Below the pieces are notes generated by a model. That model had not been told where the DNA came from. It saw only the letters and a list, made by a program, of their open reading frames with translations, and did not search any database. From NCBI RefSeq assembly GCF_002813325.1, contig NZ_PHUG01000001.1:4030001-4094000 (forward strand): a stretch of 64,000 nt of DNA, given 5' to 3'. Origin of the DNA: Janthinobacterium sp. 64. GTDB taxonomy: Bacteria > Pseudomonadota > Gammaproteobacteria > Burkholderiales > Burkholderiaceae_D. The stretch's first letter is position 1, and each line of letters begins with the position of its first letter. The translations under genes were made by a program, and so were the position numbers. Positions 8,363 through 17,627 of this stretch are shown piece after piece.

Positions 8363-8974
8363 TTAGCGGCGCATCACTTTCTCGGATGGCGTCAGTGCTT
8401 CGATATAGGCTGGACGCGAGAAGATGCGTTCGGCGTATTTCATCAGCGGTGCGGCCGTCTTCGACAGTTCGATGCCGTAGTGGTCCAGGCGCCACAGCAG
8501 CGGCGCAACAGCCACGTCGAGCATCGAGAATTCGTCGCCCAGCATGTACTTGTTTTTCAGGAACAGTGGCGCCAGGGTCGTCAGGCGGTCGCGGATTTCC
8601 GCGCGTGCCTTGTCGTGGGCCTTGTCGTTGCTCTTGGCGCGTTCGCTTTCCAGCACGTGCACGTGCACGAACAGTTCTTTTTCGAAATTGAACAGCATCA
8701 GGCGTGCGCGGGCACGCATCAGCGGATCGGCCGGCATCAGTTGCGGATGCGGGAAGCGCTCATCGATGTACTCGTTGATGATGTTCGATTCATACAGGAT
8801 CAGTTCGCGCTCGACCAGGATAGGCACCTGGCCGTACGGGTTCATGGTCGAAATATCTTCCGGCTTGTTGAACAGGTCGACGTCGCGCACTTCGAAGTCC
8901 ATGCCTTTTTCAAACAGGACCAGGCGGCAGCGTTGCGAAAATGGGCAGGTTGTACCCGAATAGAGAACCATCAT
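8363..8974 (-). CDS. sspA: SspA, stringent starvation protein A
   Basis: The 203-residue protein has a glutathione S-transferase fold. An N-terminal thioredoxin-like domain (MMVLYSGTTCPFSQRCRLVLFEKG) is followed by NPYGQVPILVERELILYESNIINEYIDE and an all-helical C-terminal domain. SspA proteins do not work as transferases; they bind RNA polymerase holoenzyme under starvation and stress and alter promoter use. The ATG at 8974 has AAGGA about ten bases upstream; the next codon is also ATG. It lies between petC and sspB, a conserved order in betaproteobacteria. Confidence 0.95.
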   Translation of the reverse strand: MMVLYSGTTCPFSQRCRLVLFEKGMDFEVRDVDLFNKPEDISTMNPYGQVPILVERELILYESNIINEYIDERFPHPQLMPADPLMRARARLMLFNFEKELFVHVHVLESERAKSNDKAHDKARAEIRDRLTTLAPLFLKNKYMLGDEFSMLDVAVAPLLWRLDHYGIELSKTAAPLMKYAERIFSRPAYIEALTPSEKVMRR

Positions 8975-8999
8975 TTTTTATAGTTCCTTAGAAACAAAG

Positions 9000-9026
9000 G
9001 GGGTGAAGCCGCGAACGGCTCACCCC
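9000..9026 (-). terminator. Probable terminator after petABC
   Basis: On the minus strand a GC-rich stem (CACCCC/GGGGTG plus CGGCT/AGCCG with one bulged base, loop CGAA) is followed by CTTTGTTTCT. It sits about 70 bases past petC and just before sspA. A smaller CCGGCC-TAA-GGCCGG hairpin lies at 9072-9086. Confidence 0.55.
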
Positions 9027-9094
9027 AGGTCGCTTGTCCACTCATGCGGACAACGCAGAAACAGGCATAAACCGGCCTAAGGCCGGCGCCTCAC

Positions 9095-9859
9095 TTATTT
9101 GACTTCCTTCCAGAACGACGCGTTAAGGCGCCATGCCAGCAGAGCAAATACCGACAGGAACAGCAGCACCCACACGCCCAGGCGCTTGCGTGTTTGCTGT
9201 GCCGGTTCGGCCATCCACTCCATGTAGCCGACCAGGTCGGCTACCGCATTGTCATACTCGATCTTGTTCAACGTACCTGGCTTGACCTGCTCGAAGCCGG
9301 TAAATTTGTGGATCTTCTTGCCAGCTTCGTGCGGATCATTCTCTTCCACGAACTTGGCAGTCTGGACACCTTGCAATTCCCATAATACATGCGGCATGGC
9401 AACATTCGGCACGACCATGTTGTTCCAGCCGGTCGGACGAGTGTCGTCTTTATAGAACGTACGCAGGTAAGTATACAGGTAGTCGCCGCCTGTGCCAGCG
9501 GAAGATGATTTCGCGCGCGAAATTACCGACAAATCCGGCGGTACGACGCCAAAGAAGGCCTTGGCGTCCTGTGGTGCCAGGCTAGTCGTCATCAAGTCGC
9601 CGACTTTATCGCCGGAGAACAACAGGTTCTGCTTGATCTGGTCTTCCGTCAAGCCCAGGTCGCGCAGGCGGTTGTAGCGCATCGACACGGCGGCGTGGCA
9701 ATTCAAGCAATAATTGACGAACAATTTGGCGCCATGTTGCAGCGCCGCCATGTTGGTCTGGCGGTCAGGAGCCTTGTCCAGCGGAAAGCCGCCTTCGCTG
9801 GCGAGAGCCATGGCGGGCACGAGGGCCAGGATGGCGAGCAGTTTTTTTGCAATCTTCAT
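9095..9859 (-). CDS. petC: Cytochrome c1 of the bc1 complex
   Basis: Cytochrome c1 passes electrons from the Rieske centre to soluble cytochrome c in respiratory complex III. The 254-residue precursor has a signal peptide (KKLLAILALVPAMALAS), a single haem-c site NYCLNCH, an Arg/Tyr-rich MRYNRLRDLGL segment and a candidate Met axial ligand in VPNVAMPHVLWELQG. A C-terminal membrane anchor (VWVLLFLSVFALLAW) precedes a short basic tail. It is the last gene of petA-petB-petC, 36 bases after petB. Confidence 0.97.
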   Translation of the reverse strand: MKIAKKLLAILALVPAMALASEGGFPLDKAPDRQTNMAALQHGAKLFVNYCLNCHAAVSMRYNRLRDLGLTEDQIKQNLLFSGDKVGDLMTTSLAPQDAKAFFGVVPPDLSVISRAKSSSAGTGGDYLYTYLRTFYKDDTRPTGWNNMVVPNVAMPHVLWELQGVQTAKFVEENDPHEAGKKIHKFTGFEQVKPGTLNKIEYDNAVADLVGYMEWMAEPAQQTRKRLGVWVLLFLSVFALLAWRLNASFWKEVK

Positions 9860-9895
9860 ATGATGTATGTCCTTTGAGCGTGGCGTGAGAGCGGC

Positions 9896-11308
9896 TTAGT
9901 GCGGGTGAAACGTCACACGCGACGGCACGGTCTTGAACTTGCCCATGGCACTCCACCATGGCATCAGCAGGAAGAAGCTGAAGTAAATCAGGGTGCACAC
10001 TTGCGACACGATGGTTTTCGCATCCGTTGGCGCCTGGGTGCCGAGGTAGCCCAGCACCAGGAACGACAGGCCGAAGATGGCGTACACATATTTGTGCCAG
10101 GTCGGACGGTAGCGGATCGATTTCACGGGCGAATGATCGAGCCATGGCAGGAAGGCCAGGATCACGACGGAACCGCCGAAGAACACCACGCCCCAGAATT
10201 TCGCGTCCAGCACCTGCGGCAGCATGCCGATGATGGCGACGATGGCGATGCCGGCAACGATGGACTTGACCGTCGTCGACAGGCGCGACTTGAGCCAGAT
10301 GAATACCACGTAGGCCGCCACGGCGCCCATCAGCACGTACATGAAGTCGGCCGTGGTGGCGCGCAGTACCGAGTAGAACGGCGTGAAGTACCAGGTTGGC
10401 GCGATGTGCAGCGGGGTTTTCAGCGAATCGCCTGGCAGGAAGTTGTTGTATTCCAGGAAGTAGCCGCCCATTTCCGGCGCGAAGAACACGACGGCGCTGA
10501 AAATGACGAGGAAGATCGAGACGCCGAACAAGTCATGCACGGTGTAGTACGGATGCGATGGAATCGAATCGAGCGGGTGGCCATCGGCGCCCAGGTTTTC
10601 CTTCACTTCGATGCCGTCCGGGTTGCTGGAGCCGACTTCATGCAGGGCGATCAAGTGCGCAGCAACCAGGCCCAGCAGGACCAGCGGGATGGCGATCACG
10701 TGGAAGGCGAAGAAGCGGTTCAGGGTCGCGTCGGAAACAACGTAGTCGCCGCGGATCCACAACGACAGGTCAGGGCCGATGAACGGGATGGCGCCAAACA
10801 GGTTGACGATCACTTGGGCGCCCCAGTACGACATCTGGCCCCATGGCAGCAGGTAACCGAAGAACGCTTCGGCCATCAGGCACAGGAAGATGGCGAAACC
10901 GAACAGCCAGATCAGTTCACGTGGCTTGCGGTACGAGCCGTACAGCAGGGCGCGCGTCATGTGCAGGTAGACGATGATGAAGAAGGCCGAGGCGCCCGTC
11001 GAGTGCATGTAGCGCACCAGCCAGCCCCACGGTACTTCGCGCATGATGTACTCGACGGAATTGAAGGCCAGGGCCGCATCCGGTTTGTAGTGCATGGTCA
11101 GGAAGATGCCGGTGACGATCTGCAAGACCAGCACCAGCATGGCCAGCGAGCCGAAGATGTACCAGAAATTGAAGTTTTTCGGGGCGTAGTACTTGCCCCA
11201 TTGGTCGTTCCACAGCTTGGTCAGGGGAAAGCGGTCATCGACCCAGCCCAGCGCTTTTTCGGCGACGGGCGCGTCTGCCGGGAATTTCGTTTCTTTAAAA
11301 GCAGCCAT
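9896..11308 (-). CDS. petB: Cytochrome b of the bc1 complex
   Basis: The 470-residue membrane protein carries both b haems and the quinol oxidation and reduction sites of complex III. Eight or more hydrophobic helices are visible. Helix-B and helix-D histidines occur in VRYMHSTGASAFFIIVYLH and FFAFHVIAIPLVLLGLVAAHL. The PEWY-type motif of the Qo site appears as APTWYFTPFYSVLRA (PTWY), the betaproteobacterial form seen in many species. The ATG at 11308 starts two bases after the petA stop, so translation is coupled. The length includes a C-terminal extension with extra helices. Confidence 0.97.
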   Translation of the reverse strand: MAAFKETKFPADAPVAEKALGWVDDRFPLTKLWNDQWGKYYAPKNFNFWYIFGSLAMLVLVLQIVTGIFLTMHYKPDAALAFNSVEYIMREVPWGWLVRYMHSTGASAFFIIVYLHMTRALLYGSYRKPRELIWLFGFAIFLCLMAEAFFGYLLPWGQMSYWGAQVIVNLFGAIPFIGPDLSLWIRGDYVVSDATLNRFFAFHVIAIPLVLLGLVAAHLIALHEVGSSNPDGIEVKENLGADGHPLDSIPSHPYYTVHDLFGVSIFLVIFSAVVFFAPEMGGYFLEYNNFLPGDSLKTPLHIAPTWYFTPFYSVLRATTADFMYVLMGAVAAYVVFIWLKSRLSTTVKSIVAGIAIVAIIGMLPQVLDAKFWGVVFFGGSVVILAFLPWLDHSPVKSIRYRPTWHKYVYAIFGLSFLVLGYLGTQAPTDAKTIVSQVCTLIYFSFFLLMPWWSAMGKFKTVPSRVTFHPH

Positions 11309-11310
11309 GA

Positions 11311-11919
11311 TCAAGCCTCGCCTTTCTCGTCTTTACCTATCAGCAATTTGGTGTCGCTCAGGTACATATGGCGCGGCACTTGCAGGTTGTCCGGCGCCGG
11401 CTTGTTCTTGAACACGCGGCCTGCCATGTCGAAAGTGGAGCCGTGGCAAGGGCACAGGAAGCCGCCTTCCCAGTCATCGGGCAGCGACGGTTGCGGGCCG
11501 GGGGCAAATTTCGAGGAAGGAGAGCAGCCCAGATGGGTGCAGATGCCGACGGCGACGAGAATTTCAGGCTTGATCGAGCGCGCTTCGTTCATGCAGTAGT
11601 CAGGCGTGAATTCGGCGGGGTTGCGTTGCGAATTGGCATCGGCGACTTTGCCATCGGTCTTTTTCAGCGACGCGATCATTTCCGGCGTGCGCTTGAGGAT
11701 CCAGACCGGCTTGCCGCGCCATTCGACGGTGCGCATTTCGCCGGGTTGCAAGGTGGTGATGTCTACTTCGACCGGCGCGCCAGCCGCTTTCGCGCGCTCC
11801 GACGGCTGGAAGGTGCTTACCAAGGCTCCCGCGGTTGCCAATCCAACTACACTGCCCGCCGCGCACGTGGCGACGAGCAAGCCGCGACGGCCTGAATCGA
11901 CCTGCTTTTCGTTACTCAT
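11311..11919 (-). CDS. petA: Rieske iron-sulfur subunit of the bc1 complex
   Basis: This 202-residue protein has a Tat-type N-terminus (SGRRGLLVATCAAG...) that stays as membrane anchor and a periplasmic Rieske domain. The [2Fe-2S] ligands lie in CTHLGC and CPCHGS, the standard pair of boxes, with the Pro loop PAPDNL nearby. It transfers electrons from ubiquinol to cytochrome c1. First gene of the pet operon; its promoter must lie in the 410-base gap shared with mscL. Confidence 0.97.
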   Translation of the reverse strand: MSNEKQVDSGRRGLLVATCAAGSVVGLATAGALVSTFQPSERAKAAGAPVEVDITTLQPGEMRTVEWRGKPVWILKRTPEMIASLKKTDGKVADANSQRNPAEFTPDYCMNEARSIKPEILVAVGICTHLGCSPSSKFAPGPQPSLPDDWEGGFLCPCHGSTFDMAGRVFKNKPAPDNLQVPRHMYLSDTKLLIGKDEKGEA

Positions 11920-12330
11920 GCAAACCCCAATCAGTCAAAATGCGAATCTTTATTATGAGTGGCAGCCGCGAAAAACCCGTCGCCGAAGCTCTTTCCCACT
12001 GATTGCCGCAACCCGCGTCTTTGCGCGGTAAAGTGGCAACATCCCTGCGGAACTTCGGACTATGGCGCAGCCCATGCCAGTTTCTTGTTGATTATCCGGA
12101 AGTGAAAATCCACTTCTGGCAACCGCAAATTATAAGTGAAGCAAACAACGAATAGAACAAAAACGTTGCTTGTACCATAATTTATATACTTTTGCAGGAG
12201 GTGGCTAGTTCTTTCGAACTAGATGCACCCGGCTGTGCACGAATTGGTCTCGCCGACAACCACAAGTTGGTGGCACTGGGAATCAATAGTATGATCGGCA
12301 TGTTTTTATATCTATCAGAAGGAGAAATTC
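11920..12330. other. Divergent regulatory gap between petA and mscL
   Basis: About 410 bases contain no credible gene. The part from 12080 to 12330 is distinctly AT-rich (for example around 12140-12195) compared with the flanking genes. It must hold the petA promoter leftwards and the mscL promoter rightwards. I could not identify specific sites with confidence. Confidence 0.6.
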
Positions 12331-12780
12331 ATGGCAATGATGAAGGAATTTAAAGAATTTGCAATGAAAGGCAACGTCGTCGATCTGGCGGTCGGTGTCA
12401 TCATCGGCGGCGCCTTCGGCAAGATTGTCGATTCCCTGGTGCAAGACGTGATCATGCCGCCCATCGGCCGCATTTTCGGCGGCCTCGATTTCGCCAATTA
12501 CTACCTGCCCCTGAACGGTCAAGCGACGACGATGACCCTGGTGGAAGCGAAAAAGGCGGGCGCCGTGCTGGCCTATGGTAACTTTTTGACCATTTTGCTC
12601 AACTTTATCATCCTTGCCTTCATCATCTTCCAGATGGTACGCCTGATGAACAAGGCCCGCCGCAGCGAACCGGTCGCGCCGGCACCGGCACCGGCCACGC
12701 CGGAAGACATCGTGCTGCTGCGTGAAATCCGCGACTCCCTGCAGCAGAACGCACGCAACGGCGGCGATCTGGCAAAATAA
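12331..12780 (+). CDS. mscL: Large-conductance mechanosensitive channel
   Basis: MscL opens under high membrane tension and releases solutes during osmotic downshock. The 149-residue protein has the N-terminal amphipathic helix ([36 protein letters not shown]) leading into TM1 with its gating Gly/Ala pattern and IMPPIG. TM2 is [26 protein letters not shown], followed by a C-terminal helix. The Pro/Ala-rich insert before that helix ([13 protein letters not shown]) is usual. An AGAAGGAGAA site precedes the ATG. It lies 39 bases before the protease gene. Confidence 0.97.
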   Translation: MAMMKEFKEFAMKGNVVDLAVGVIIGGAFGKIVDSLVQDVIMPPIGRIFGGLDFANYYLPLNGQATTMTLVEAKKAGAVLAYGNFLTILLNFIILAFIIFQMVRLMNKARRSEPVAPAPAPATPEDIVLLREIRDSLQQNARNGGDLAK

Positions 12781-12819
12781 GCCGTTCCGGCACCGGCCGG
12801 CTGACCTGGGCAGAAAACT

Positions 12820-13977
12820 ATGCGACGATTCTGGTTATTGTTTGCGCAAACCGTGACGATCGCGTTGGCGCTGTATTTTGTGTACGGCGCACTGCGCCCG
12901 GCCAGCCGGGTACAGCAGCTGGGCTCTCCCGCCAAGCCGGTGCCCGTGGTGGAAACGGCGTCCAGCAGCCTGGCGCCCGGTTCCTACCGCGACGCGGCGG
13001 CGCGCGCCATGCCCGCCGTCGTCAACATCCTCACCCTGCAAGTGCCCAAGCGCGGCGCCCATCCGCTGGCGCGCGATCCTTTCTTTAAACGTTTCTTCGG
13101 CGACCGCGATCCGGACGACGGCGACGACGACTTGAAAAACAGCCTTGGCTCCGGTGTCATCGTCAGCCATGAAGGCTATGTGCTGACCAACAACCATGTG
13201 GTCGAAGGCGCCGACGAAATCGAAGTGGTGCTCACCGATGGCCGCAAGGCGCCCGCCAAGGTGGTGGGCCTGGACCCGGAAACGGACCTGGCCGTCATCA
13301 AGATCAACCTCGACAAGTTGCCCGTCATCGTGCTGGGCCAGTCGGAACAGGCGCGCGTGGGCGACGTGGTGCTAGCCATCGGCAACCCGTTCGGCGTGGG
13401 CCAGACGGTAACCATGGGCATCATCTCCGCCCTGGGCCGCAACAACCTGCACATCAACAGTTTTGAAAACTTCATCCAGACGGATGCGGCCATCAACTTC
13501 GGCAACTCGGGCGGCGCCCTGGTCGATACGCGCGGCAATCTGATCGGCATCAATACGGCGATTTACTCGCAAAGCGGCGGCTCCGTCGGCATCGGCTTCG
13601 CCATTCCCGTCTCGACGGCCAAGACGGTGATGGAAGCCATCATCAAGGATGGCCACGTGGTGCGCGGCTGGATCGGCGTGGAAACACAGGACATCACGCC
13701 CGAGCTGGCGCAAAGTTTCGGCCTGCAGCGTACCAGCGGCGCCATCATCGCCGGCGTGGTGCGCAACGGCCCGGCCGACAAGGCGGGTATCGTGCCCGGC
13801 GACATCCTGCTGACGGTGCAAGGCAAGCCCGTGGGCGACACGACGGAAATGCTGAACCTCATCGCGCAACTGCCGCCCGGCGAAAAAGCTAAAATGACGG
13901 TGCTGCGCAAGAATCGCGAAGCGGCACTCGACGTGATGGTGGGCAAGCGCCCCATCCCGAAAGAGCTTTCCAAATAG
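12820..13977 (+). CDS. DegS/AlgW-type periplasmic serine protease with one PDZ domain
   Basis: The 385-residue HtrA-family protein has one N-terminal membrane anchor (residues 5-24) instead of a cleaved signal. Its trypsin-like domain has the triad His126 (NNHVVEG), Asp156 (ETDLAVI) and Ser230 (NFGNSGGALVD). A single PDZ domain follows (about 285-375, with GADK-type loop NGPADKAGIVPGD). A single PDZ and an uncleaved anchor fit DegS/AlgW, which start the sigma-E envelope-stress cascade by cutting RseA, rather than DegP or DegQ. No rse genes are nearby, so this role is inferred from architecture. Confidence 0.92.
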   Translation: MRRFWLLFAQTVTIALALYFVYGALRPASRVQQLGSPAKPVPVVETASSSLAPGSYRDAAARAMPAVVNILTLQVPKRGAHPLARDPFFKRFFGDRDPDDGDDDLKNSLGSGVIVSHEGYVLTNNHVVEGADEIEVVLTDGRKAPAKVVGLDPETDLAVIKINLDKLPVIVLGQSEQARVGDVVLAIGNPFGVGQTVTMGIISALGRNNLHINSFENFIQTDAAINFGNSGGALVDTRGNLIGINTAIYSQSGGSVGIGFAIPVSTAKTVMEAIIKDGHVVRGWIGVETQDITPELAQSFGLQRTSGAIIAGVVRNGPADKAGIVPGDILLTVQGKPVGDTTEMLNLIAQLPPGEKAKMTVLRKNREAALDVMVGKRPIPKELSK

Positions 13978-13998
13978 TTGCTTATCGGAATTTGACAC

Positions 13999-14691
13999 AT
14001 GCATGTGCGTGATTTGACCCAATTTTTACGTGAACTGAGCGACAACAACAACCGTCCCTGGTTTGTGATGAACAAGCCCCGCTACGACATCCTGCGCGAG
14101 GAATTCCTGGCGCTGGTCACCAGTCTGATCGGCGAGCTCGGCAAGTTCGACCCGGCCGTGAAATACTGCAATCCGAAGAAGGCCATGTTCCGCATCAACC
14201 GCGACGTGCGTTTCGCGCACGACAAAAGCCCGTATAAAACGCGTTTTTCGGCCGCCATCGCGCCGAACGACATGCGCCGCCCCAGTAAGGCGGGCGGTCC
14301 CACGTATTATCTGCAGATCGATGGCCAAGGGAATTTACTGTTCGGCGCCGGCGAATACATGCCGCCACCTGGCCGCTTGAAGGCGCTGCGCGAGCATATG
14401 CTCAACGATGCGCCAGGTTTTTCCAAAGTGCTGAAAAATAAGCGCTTGAAGGCCCGTTTCGGCACCATCCAGAACGAGGGCAAGCTGCAGCGCCCGCCCA
14501 AGGGGTTTGACGCGGACGCCGAACATATCGAATTCATCAAGCTCAAAAGCTTTTTTGTCTGGACCGAAGTGCCGCTGCCCGTTAACGAACCGGAAAAACT
14601 GCTGCCGACCCTGGCGCAAGGCTTGCAGGATGCGTGGCCGCTGGTCGAGTGGATGCGCGGCGCGAAAGAGCCGGAGGAAGTCCCCGAGTAA
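13999..14691 (+). CDS. DUF2461 family protein
   Basis: The 230-residue protein matches the DUF2461/TIGR02453 family: FLRELSDNNNRPWFVMNKPRYD near the start, YCNPKKAMFRINRDVRFAHDKSPYKTRFSAAI in the middle, and GGPTYYLQIDGQGNLLFGAGEYMPPPG. The biochemical function of the family is not established. It is soluble, with no signal. It follows the protease by 21 bases and precedes the cupin gene by 18, suggesting a loose operon. Confidence 0.88.
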   Translation: MHVRDLTQFLRELSDNNNRPWFVMNKPRYDILREEFLALVTSLIGELGKFDPAVKYCNPKKAMFRINRDVRFAHDKSPYKTRFSAAIAPNDMRRPSKAGGPTYYLQIDGQGNLLFGAGEYMPPPGRLKALREHMLNDAPGFSKVLKNKRLKARFGTIQNEGKLQRPPKGFDADAEHIEFIKLKSFFVWTEVPLPVNEPEKLLPTLAQGLQDAWPLVEWMRGAKEPEEVPE

Positions 14692-14709
14692 TGACTGAAG
14701 GAGCACATG

Positions 14710-15051
14710 ATGGCGCTGGAGCACGCGAGTTCAGGACAGGTGATCGAGGTGCTGCGCAGGGACGGCGGCGACCTGTCGCAGTTTTCCGCCATTGCGCTGG
14801 CCAAAACGGATGAACTGGAATTGATCCGCATGTGCATGCCCAAGGGCAAGACCATGCCCGAGCATCATGTGCTCGGCGAGATCACCTTGCTGTGCCTGCA
14901 AGGGCAGGTGGCGGTGGAGGCGCATGGCGGCGTGCAGGTGCTGGGACCGGGTCAGATGCTGTACCTGCTCGGCGGCCAGGCGCACGCCCTGGAAGCGCGC
15001 GAAGACAGTTTATTATTGCTCACCATACTCATGCACAAGGCGGGGCGCTAG
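14710..15051 (+). CDS. Small cupin-domain protein
   Basis: A 113-residue single-domain beta-barrel: MPEHHVLGEITLLCLQGQVAVEAHGGVQVLGPGQMLYLLGGQAHALEA carries both cupin boxes with several His residues that could hold a metal. Such small cupins sense or bind small molecules or stabilise enzymes; the role here is unknown. Two adjacent ATG codons occur (14707 and 14710); AAGGAG lies three bases before the first and six before the second, so I chose the second. The gene is convergent with gpsA, 13 bases away. Confidence 0.85.
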   Translation: MALEHASSGQVIEVLRRDGGDLSQFSAIALAKTDELELIRMCMPKGKTMPEHHVLGEITLLCLQGQVAVEAHGGVQVLGPGQMLYLLGGQAHALEAREDSLLLLTILMHKAGR

Positions 15052-15064
15052 TTTTCCGGGTGCT

Positions 15065-16117
15065 TCAAGCTGCCTCGGCGCGCGGATCGCGCGACAGCAG
15101 CTGCTGCACCATCACGTGCGGTACATCGCCATCGAACAGCACGCCGGCCACGGCATTCGTGATCGGCATGTCGACGCCCATGCGGCGCGCCAGTTCGCGC
15201 ACGGCCTTGGCGCAGGGCACGCCTTCGGCCACGTGACCGAGTTCGGCCACGATGGTCTCCAGCGCCTTGCCTTGCGCCAGGCCCAGGCCGACTCTGCGGT
15301 TGCGCGACAGGTCGCCCGTGCACGTCAGAATCAAGTCGCCCATGCCCGTCAGTCCCATGAACGTTTCCGTCTGGCCACCGAGGGCCGTGCCCAGGCGTGT
15401 GATTTCCGCCAGGCCACGTGTGATCAGCGCGGCGCGCGCATTCAAGCCCAAACCCAGGCCGTCGGCCACGCCGGTGGCAATGGCCAGCACGTTTTTCACG
15501 GCGCCGCCCACTTCCACACCTACCAGGTCGTCGCTCGCATACACGCGGATGGTGCCGCCATGCAAGGCCGAGACGACGGCGCTGCGCAAGGCGGCACTGT
15601 GCGAGGCGATGGTCAGCGCGCACGGCAAGCCGCGCGCCACTTCCTGCGCGAACGAAGGACCGGACAGGGCGCCGCCGGGGACCGTGTCGCCCAGCACTTC
15701 CTGCACGATCTGGTGCGGCAGCAAGCCCGTGCCGCCTTCAAAGCCTTTGCACAGCCACACCAGGTTGGCGATGGCCTTGTTTTTCAACTGATCTTTCAAC
15801 TGGTGCAGCATGGGCCGCAAGCCCGCCACGGGACAGGCGGCGATCAAGAGGCCGTGTTCGCCAGCGGCGTGCGCGACGGCGGCGTCGAAATCGGCACTGA
15901 TGCGCAGTTGCGGCGGCAATGGGAAACCGGGCAAATAGCTGTTTTCGCCGCTGGCGGCCATGGCGGCCATGGCCTCGCCGTTGCGGCCCCACAGCAGCAC
16001 GTCGTGGCGGCCGGCCAGGGCCATGGCCACGGCCGTGCCCCAGGCGCCGGCGCCCAGCACGGTGATCTTGCGGGCGGCGGGAATGCTATCGGGAGTGACT
16101 TCAGGAGAAACTTGCAT
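15065..16117 (-). CDS. gpsA: NAD(P)-dependent glycerol-3-phosphate dehydrogenase
   Basis: GpsA reduces dihydroxyacetone phosphate to sn-glycerol-3-phosphate, the backbone for phospholipids. The 350-residue enzyme has an N-terminal Rossmann fold with [10 protein letters not shown] and the active-site segment [29 protein letters not shown] and an all-helical C-terminal domain with [22 protein letters not shown] follow. The first ~15 residues before [11 protein letters not shown] are a short variable extension. It ends the secB-SH3-gpsA run on the minus strand, a common grouping (secB-gpsA). Confidence 0.97.
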   Translation of the reverse strand: MQVSPEVTPDSIPAARKITVLGAGAWGTAVAMALAGRHDVLLWGRNGEAMAAMAASGENSYLPGFPLPPQLRISADFDAAVAHAAGEHGLLIAACPVAGLRPMLHQLKDQLKNKAIANLVWLCKGFEGGTGLLPHQIVQEVLGDTVPGGALSGPSFAQEVARGLPCALTIASHSAALRSAVVSALHGGTIRVYASDDLVGVEVGGAVKNVLAIATGVADGLGLGLNARAALITRGLAEITRLGTALGGQTETFMGLTGMGDLILTCTGDLSRNRRVGLGLAQGKALETIVAELGHVAEGVPCAKAVRELARRMGVDMPITNAVAGVLFDGDVPHVMVQQLLSRDPRAEAA

Positions 16118-16153
16118 GCAACCTCAACGGGGCAGGGGAAACGGACGCGGTGC

Positions 16154-16615
16154 TTACAGGCCCCACACTTCGCTGGTCTTGACGTAGCCGCTCTGGCCAT
16201 CCTTGTGGCGCACCTTGACCCAGCCGGAGCTCGGCTGCTCGCTCATTTCCAGCAGCACGCCCTTGTCGACGAGGAGGATGGCGGAGGCGGTGTCATCGGG
16301 GCTGGCGCGAACCTTGAGGTTCGCGGCGCGCGCCACGACGTTGCGCTTGGCCGACAGGCCCTTGGCTTCGGTCCAGGCCATTTCGCCGCTGGCGTCGCGT
16401 ACCTTGACCCATTCGCCGTAGCTGAGCACGACTTCCAGCGGCATGCCGCGTGGCGCCACGTACAGCTTGCCGCCCTTGGCGGACGGCGCGTCGTACAGGA
16501 TCACGGGGGCGGCGCCCACCGTTTTGAAATCGACGGCGTGACTGGCGGCGGTGGCCAGCAGCAGCACGGTGCCGGCGATCCAGCGGAACTTGCTCAAGAG
16601 CGCACTTTTCAACAT
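16154..16615 (-). CDS. Secreted protein with bacterial SH3 domains
   Basis: The 153-residue protein has a signal peptide (RWIAGTVLLLATAASHA) and two bacterial SH3-type repeats. One covers residues ~33-88 (VILYDAPSAKGGKLYVAPRG...YGEWVKVRDASGEMAWT) and one ~92-150 (VVARAANLKVRASPDDTASAILLVDKG...WVKVRHKDGQSGYV). Periplasmic SH3b domains often bind peptidoglycan peptides. Its place beside gpsA and secB is shared with other betaproteobacteria. The exact function is unknown. Confidence 0.85.
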   Translation of the reverse strand: MLKSALLSKFRWIAGTVLLLATAASHAVDFKTVGAAPVILYDAPSAKGGKLYVAPRGMPLEVVLSYGEWVKVRDASGEMAWTEAKGLSAKRNVVARAANLKVRASPDDTASAILLVDKGVLLEMSEQPSSGWVKVRHKDGQSGYVKTSEVWGL

Positions 16616-16637
16616 GATATTTTTGAACCTTAACGAA

Positions 16638-16660
16638 ACACGGCGGCCAGGCCGCCGTGT
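16638..16660 (-). terminator. Hairpin after secB, possible terminator
   Basis: An almost continuous 11-bp palindrome (16638-16648 with 16650-16660), realistically a 10-bp stem with a tiny loop, follows secB by about 40 bases. On the minus strand it is followed by TTCGTT, a poor T-run, so termination may be partial, allowing read-through to the SH3 gene. Confidence 0.5.
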
Positions 16661-16698
16661 CAGGCCAGCCTTGACGGCCGGCGGGTCTTGCCTGAAGC

Positions 16699-17175
16699 TT
16701 AGTGCGTCGTCGCGTCGCCTGCTGGTGCAGCGGCGGCAGCGTCAGCAATAGCTTGCAGACGTTGTTGGTAGAACACTTCGAAGTTGATCTCGGCCAGGTG
16801 CACTGGCGGGAAGCCGGCACGGGTGATCACGTCGGCGATGTTGGCGCGCAGGTAAGGGTAGATGATGTTCGGGCAGCCGATTCCCAGCAGCGGATCGAGT
16901 TGATCGGCAGGAATGTTGCGTGCTTCGAAAATACCGGCTTGCTTGCCTTCAACCAGGAAAGCGACTTTTTCGCCGACTTTGGCGGTGACGGTGATGGTCA
17001 CGGTGGCTTCGAAGATGCCGTCGGCCAGAGGCGCAGCGCCCACGTCCAGTGCCACTTCGATGGCTGGCGCTTCTTGTTCCAGGAAAATAGCTGGGGAATT
17101 TGGTTGTTCCAGCGACATGTCTTTCAGGTAGACGCGTTGGATTTGGAAGACTGGTTGCAGATTTTCGTCAGACAT
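16699..17175 (-). CDS. secB: Protein-export chaperone SecB
   Basis: SecB is a cytoplasmic tetramer that keeps precursors unfolded and hands them to SecA. The 158-residue protein starts [28 protein letters not shown], the conserved opening strand. It also has [27 protein letters not shown] and [41 protein letters not shown]. The ATG at 17175 is chosen by homology over an in-frame codon 12 residues upstream. It lies downstream of grxC and rhodanese genes on the same strand, a conserved order (rhodanese-grxC-secB-gpsA). Confidence 0.97.
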   Translation of the reverse strand: MSDENLQPVFQIQRVYLKDMSLEQPNSPAIFLEQEAPAIEVALDVGAAPLADGIFEATVTITVTAKVGEKVAFLVEGKQAGIFEARNIPADQLDPLLGIGCPNIIYPYLRANIADVITRAGFPPVHLAEINFEVFYQQRLQAIADAAAAAPAGDATTH

Positions 17176-17335
17176 GGAACGCTTTCGTTGTAAGGGACAA
17201 GAACGGCACACCGTTCAAATATGGTGCTTGCGGTATTCAAACCGCGCCGGGTAGGCGCGGCCAGATCAGGTGCGAGGGCAATTGTATCAAAACAATACGA
17301 CAAAAAACCAAGCAATTTCTCGAACCCGCTTTATA

Positions 17336-17602
17336 TCAGGCTGCCGTGCCATTTAACAAGGGGTCCAGCTTGCCGGCTTGATCGAGCGCATACAAATCGT
17401 CGAAACCGCCCACGTGGGTATCGCCCACATAGATCTGCGGCACCGTGCGGCGGCCCGTGCGTTCCATCATCTTGATGCGCTCTTCCGGGTCGAGGTCGAC
17501 GCGGATCTTTTGCACGGTCACGCCCTTGGCTTCCAACAGGCGCTCGGCGCGCACGCAATACGGGCACACGGCGGTGCTATACACAATTACAGGTACGGTC
17601 AT
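17336..17602 (-). CDS. grxC: Glutaredoxin 3
   Basis: The 88-residue protein is a dithiol glutaredoxin with active site CPYC at residues 13-16 (YSTAVCPYC), the TVPQIYVGDTHVGGFDDL segment that holds the cis-Pro and glutathione-binding residues, and the normal thioredoxin-fold length. It reduces disulfides and mixed glutathione disulfides in the cytoplasm. It is 25 bases downstream of the rhodanese gene; about 160 bases separate it from secB. Confidence 0.96.
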   Translation of the reverse strand: MTVPVIVYSTAVCPYCVRAERLLEAKGVTVQKIRVDLDPEERIKMMERTGRRTVPQIYVGDTHVGGFDDLYALDQAGKLDPLLNGTAA

Positions 17603-17627
17603 GTCGATTCCTTCAGTTAAGGCTGGC

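Noticed and set aside
9899..11599. 566-codon plus-strand frame opposite petB and petA
   Set aside because: The real genes on the other strand are unambiguous; the frame crosses the petB/petA boundary and has no homology I can see.
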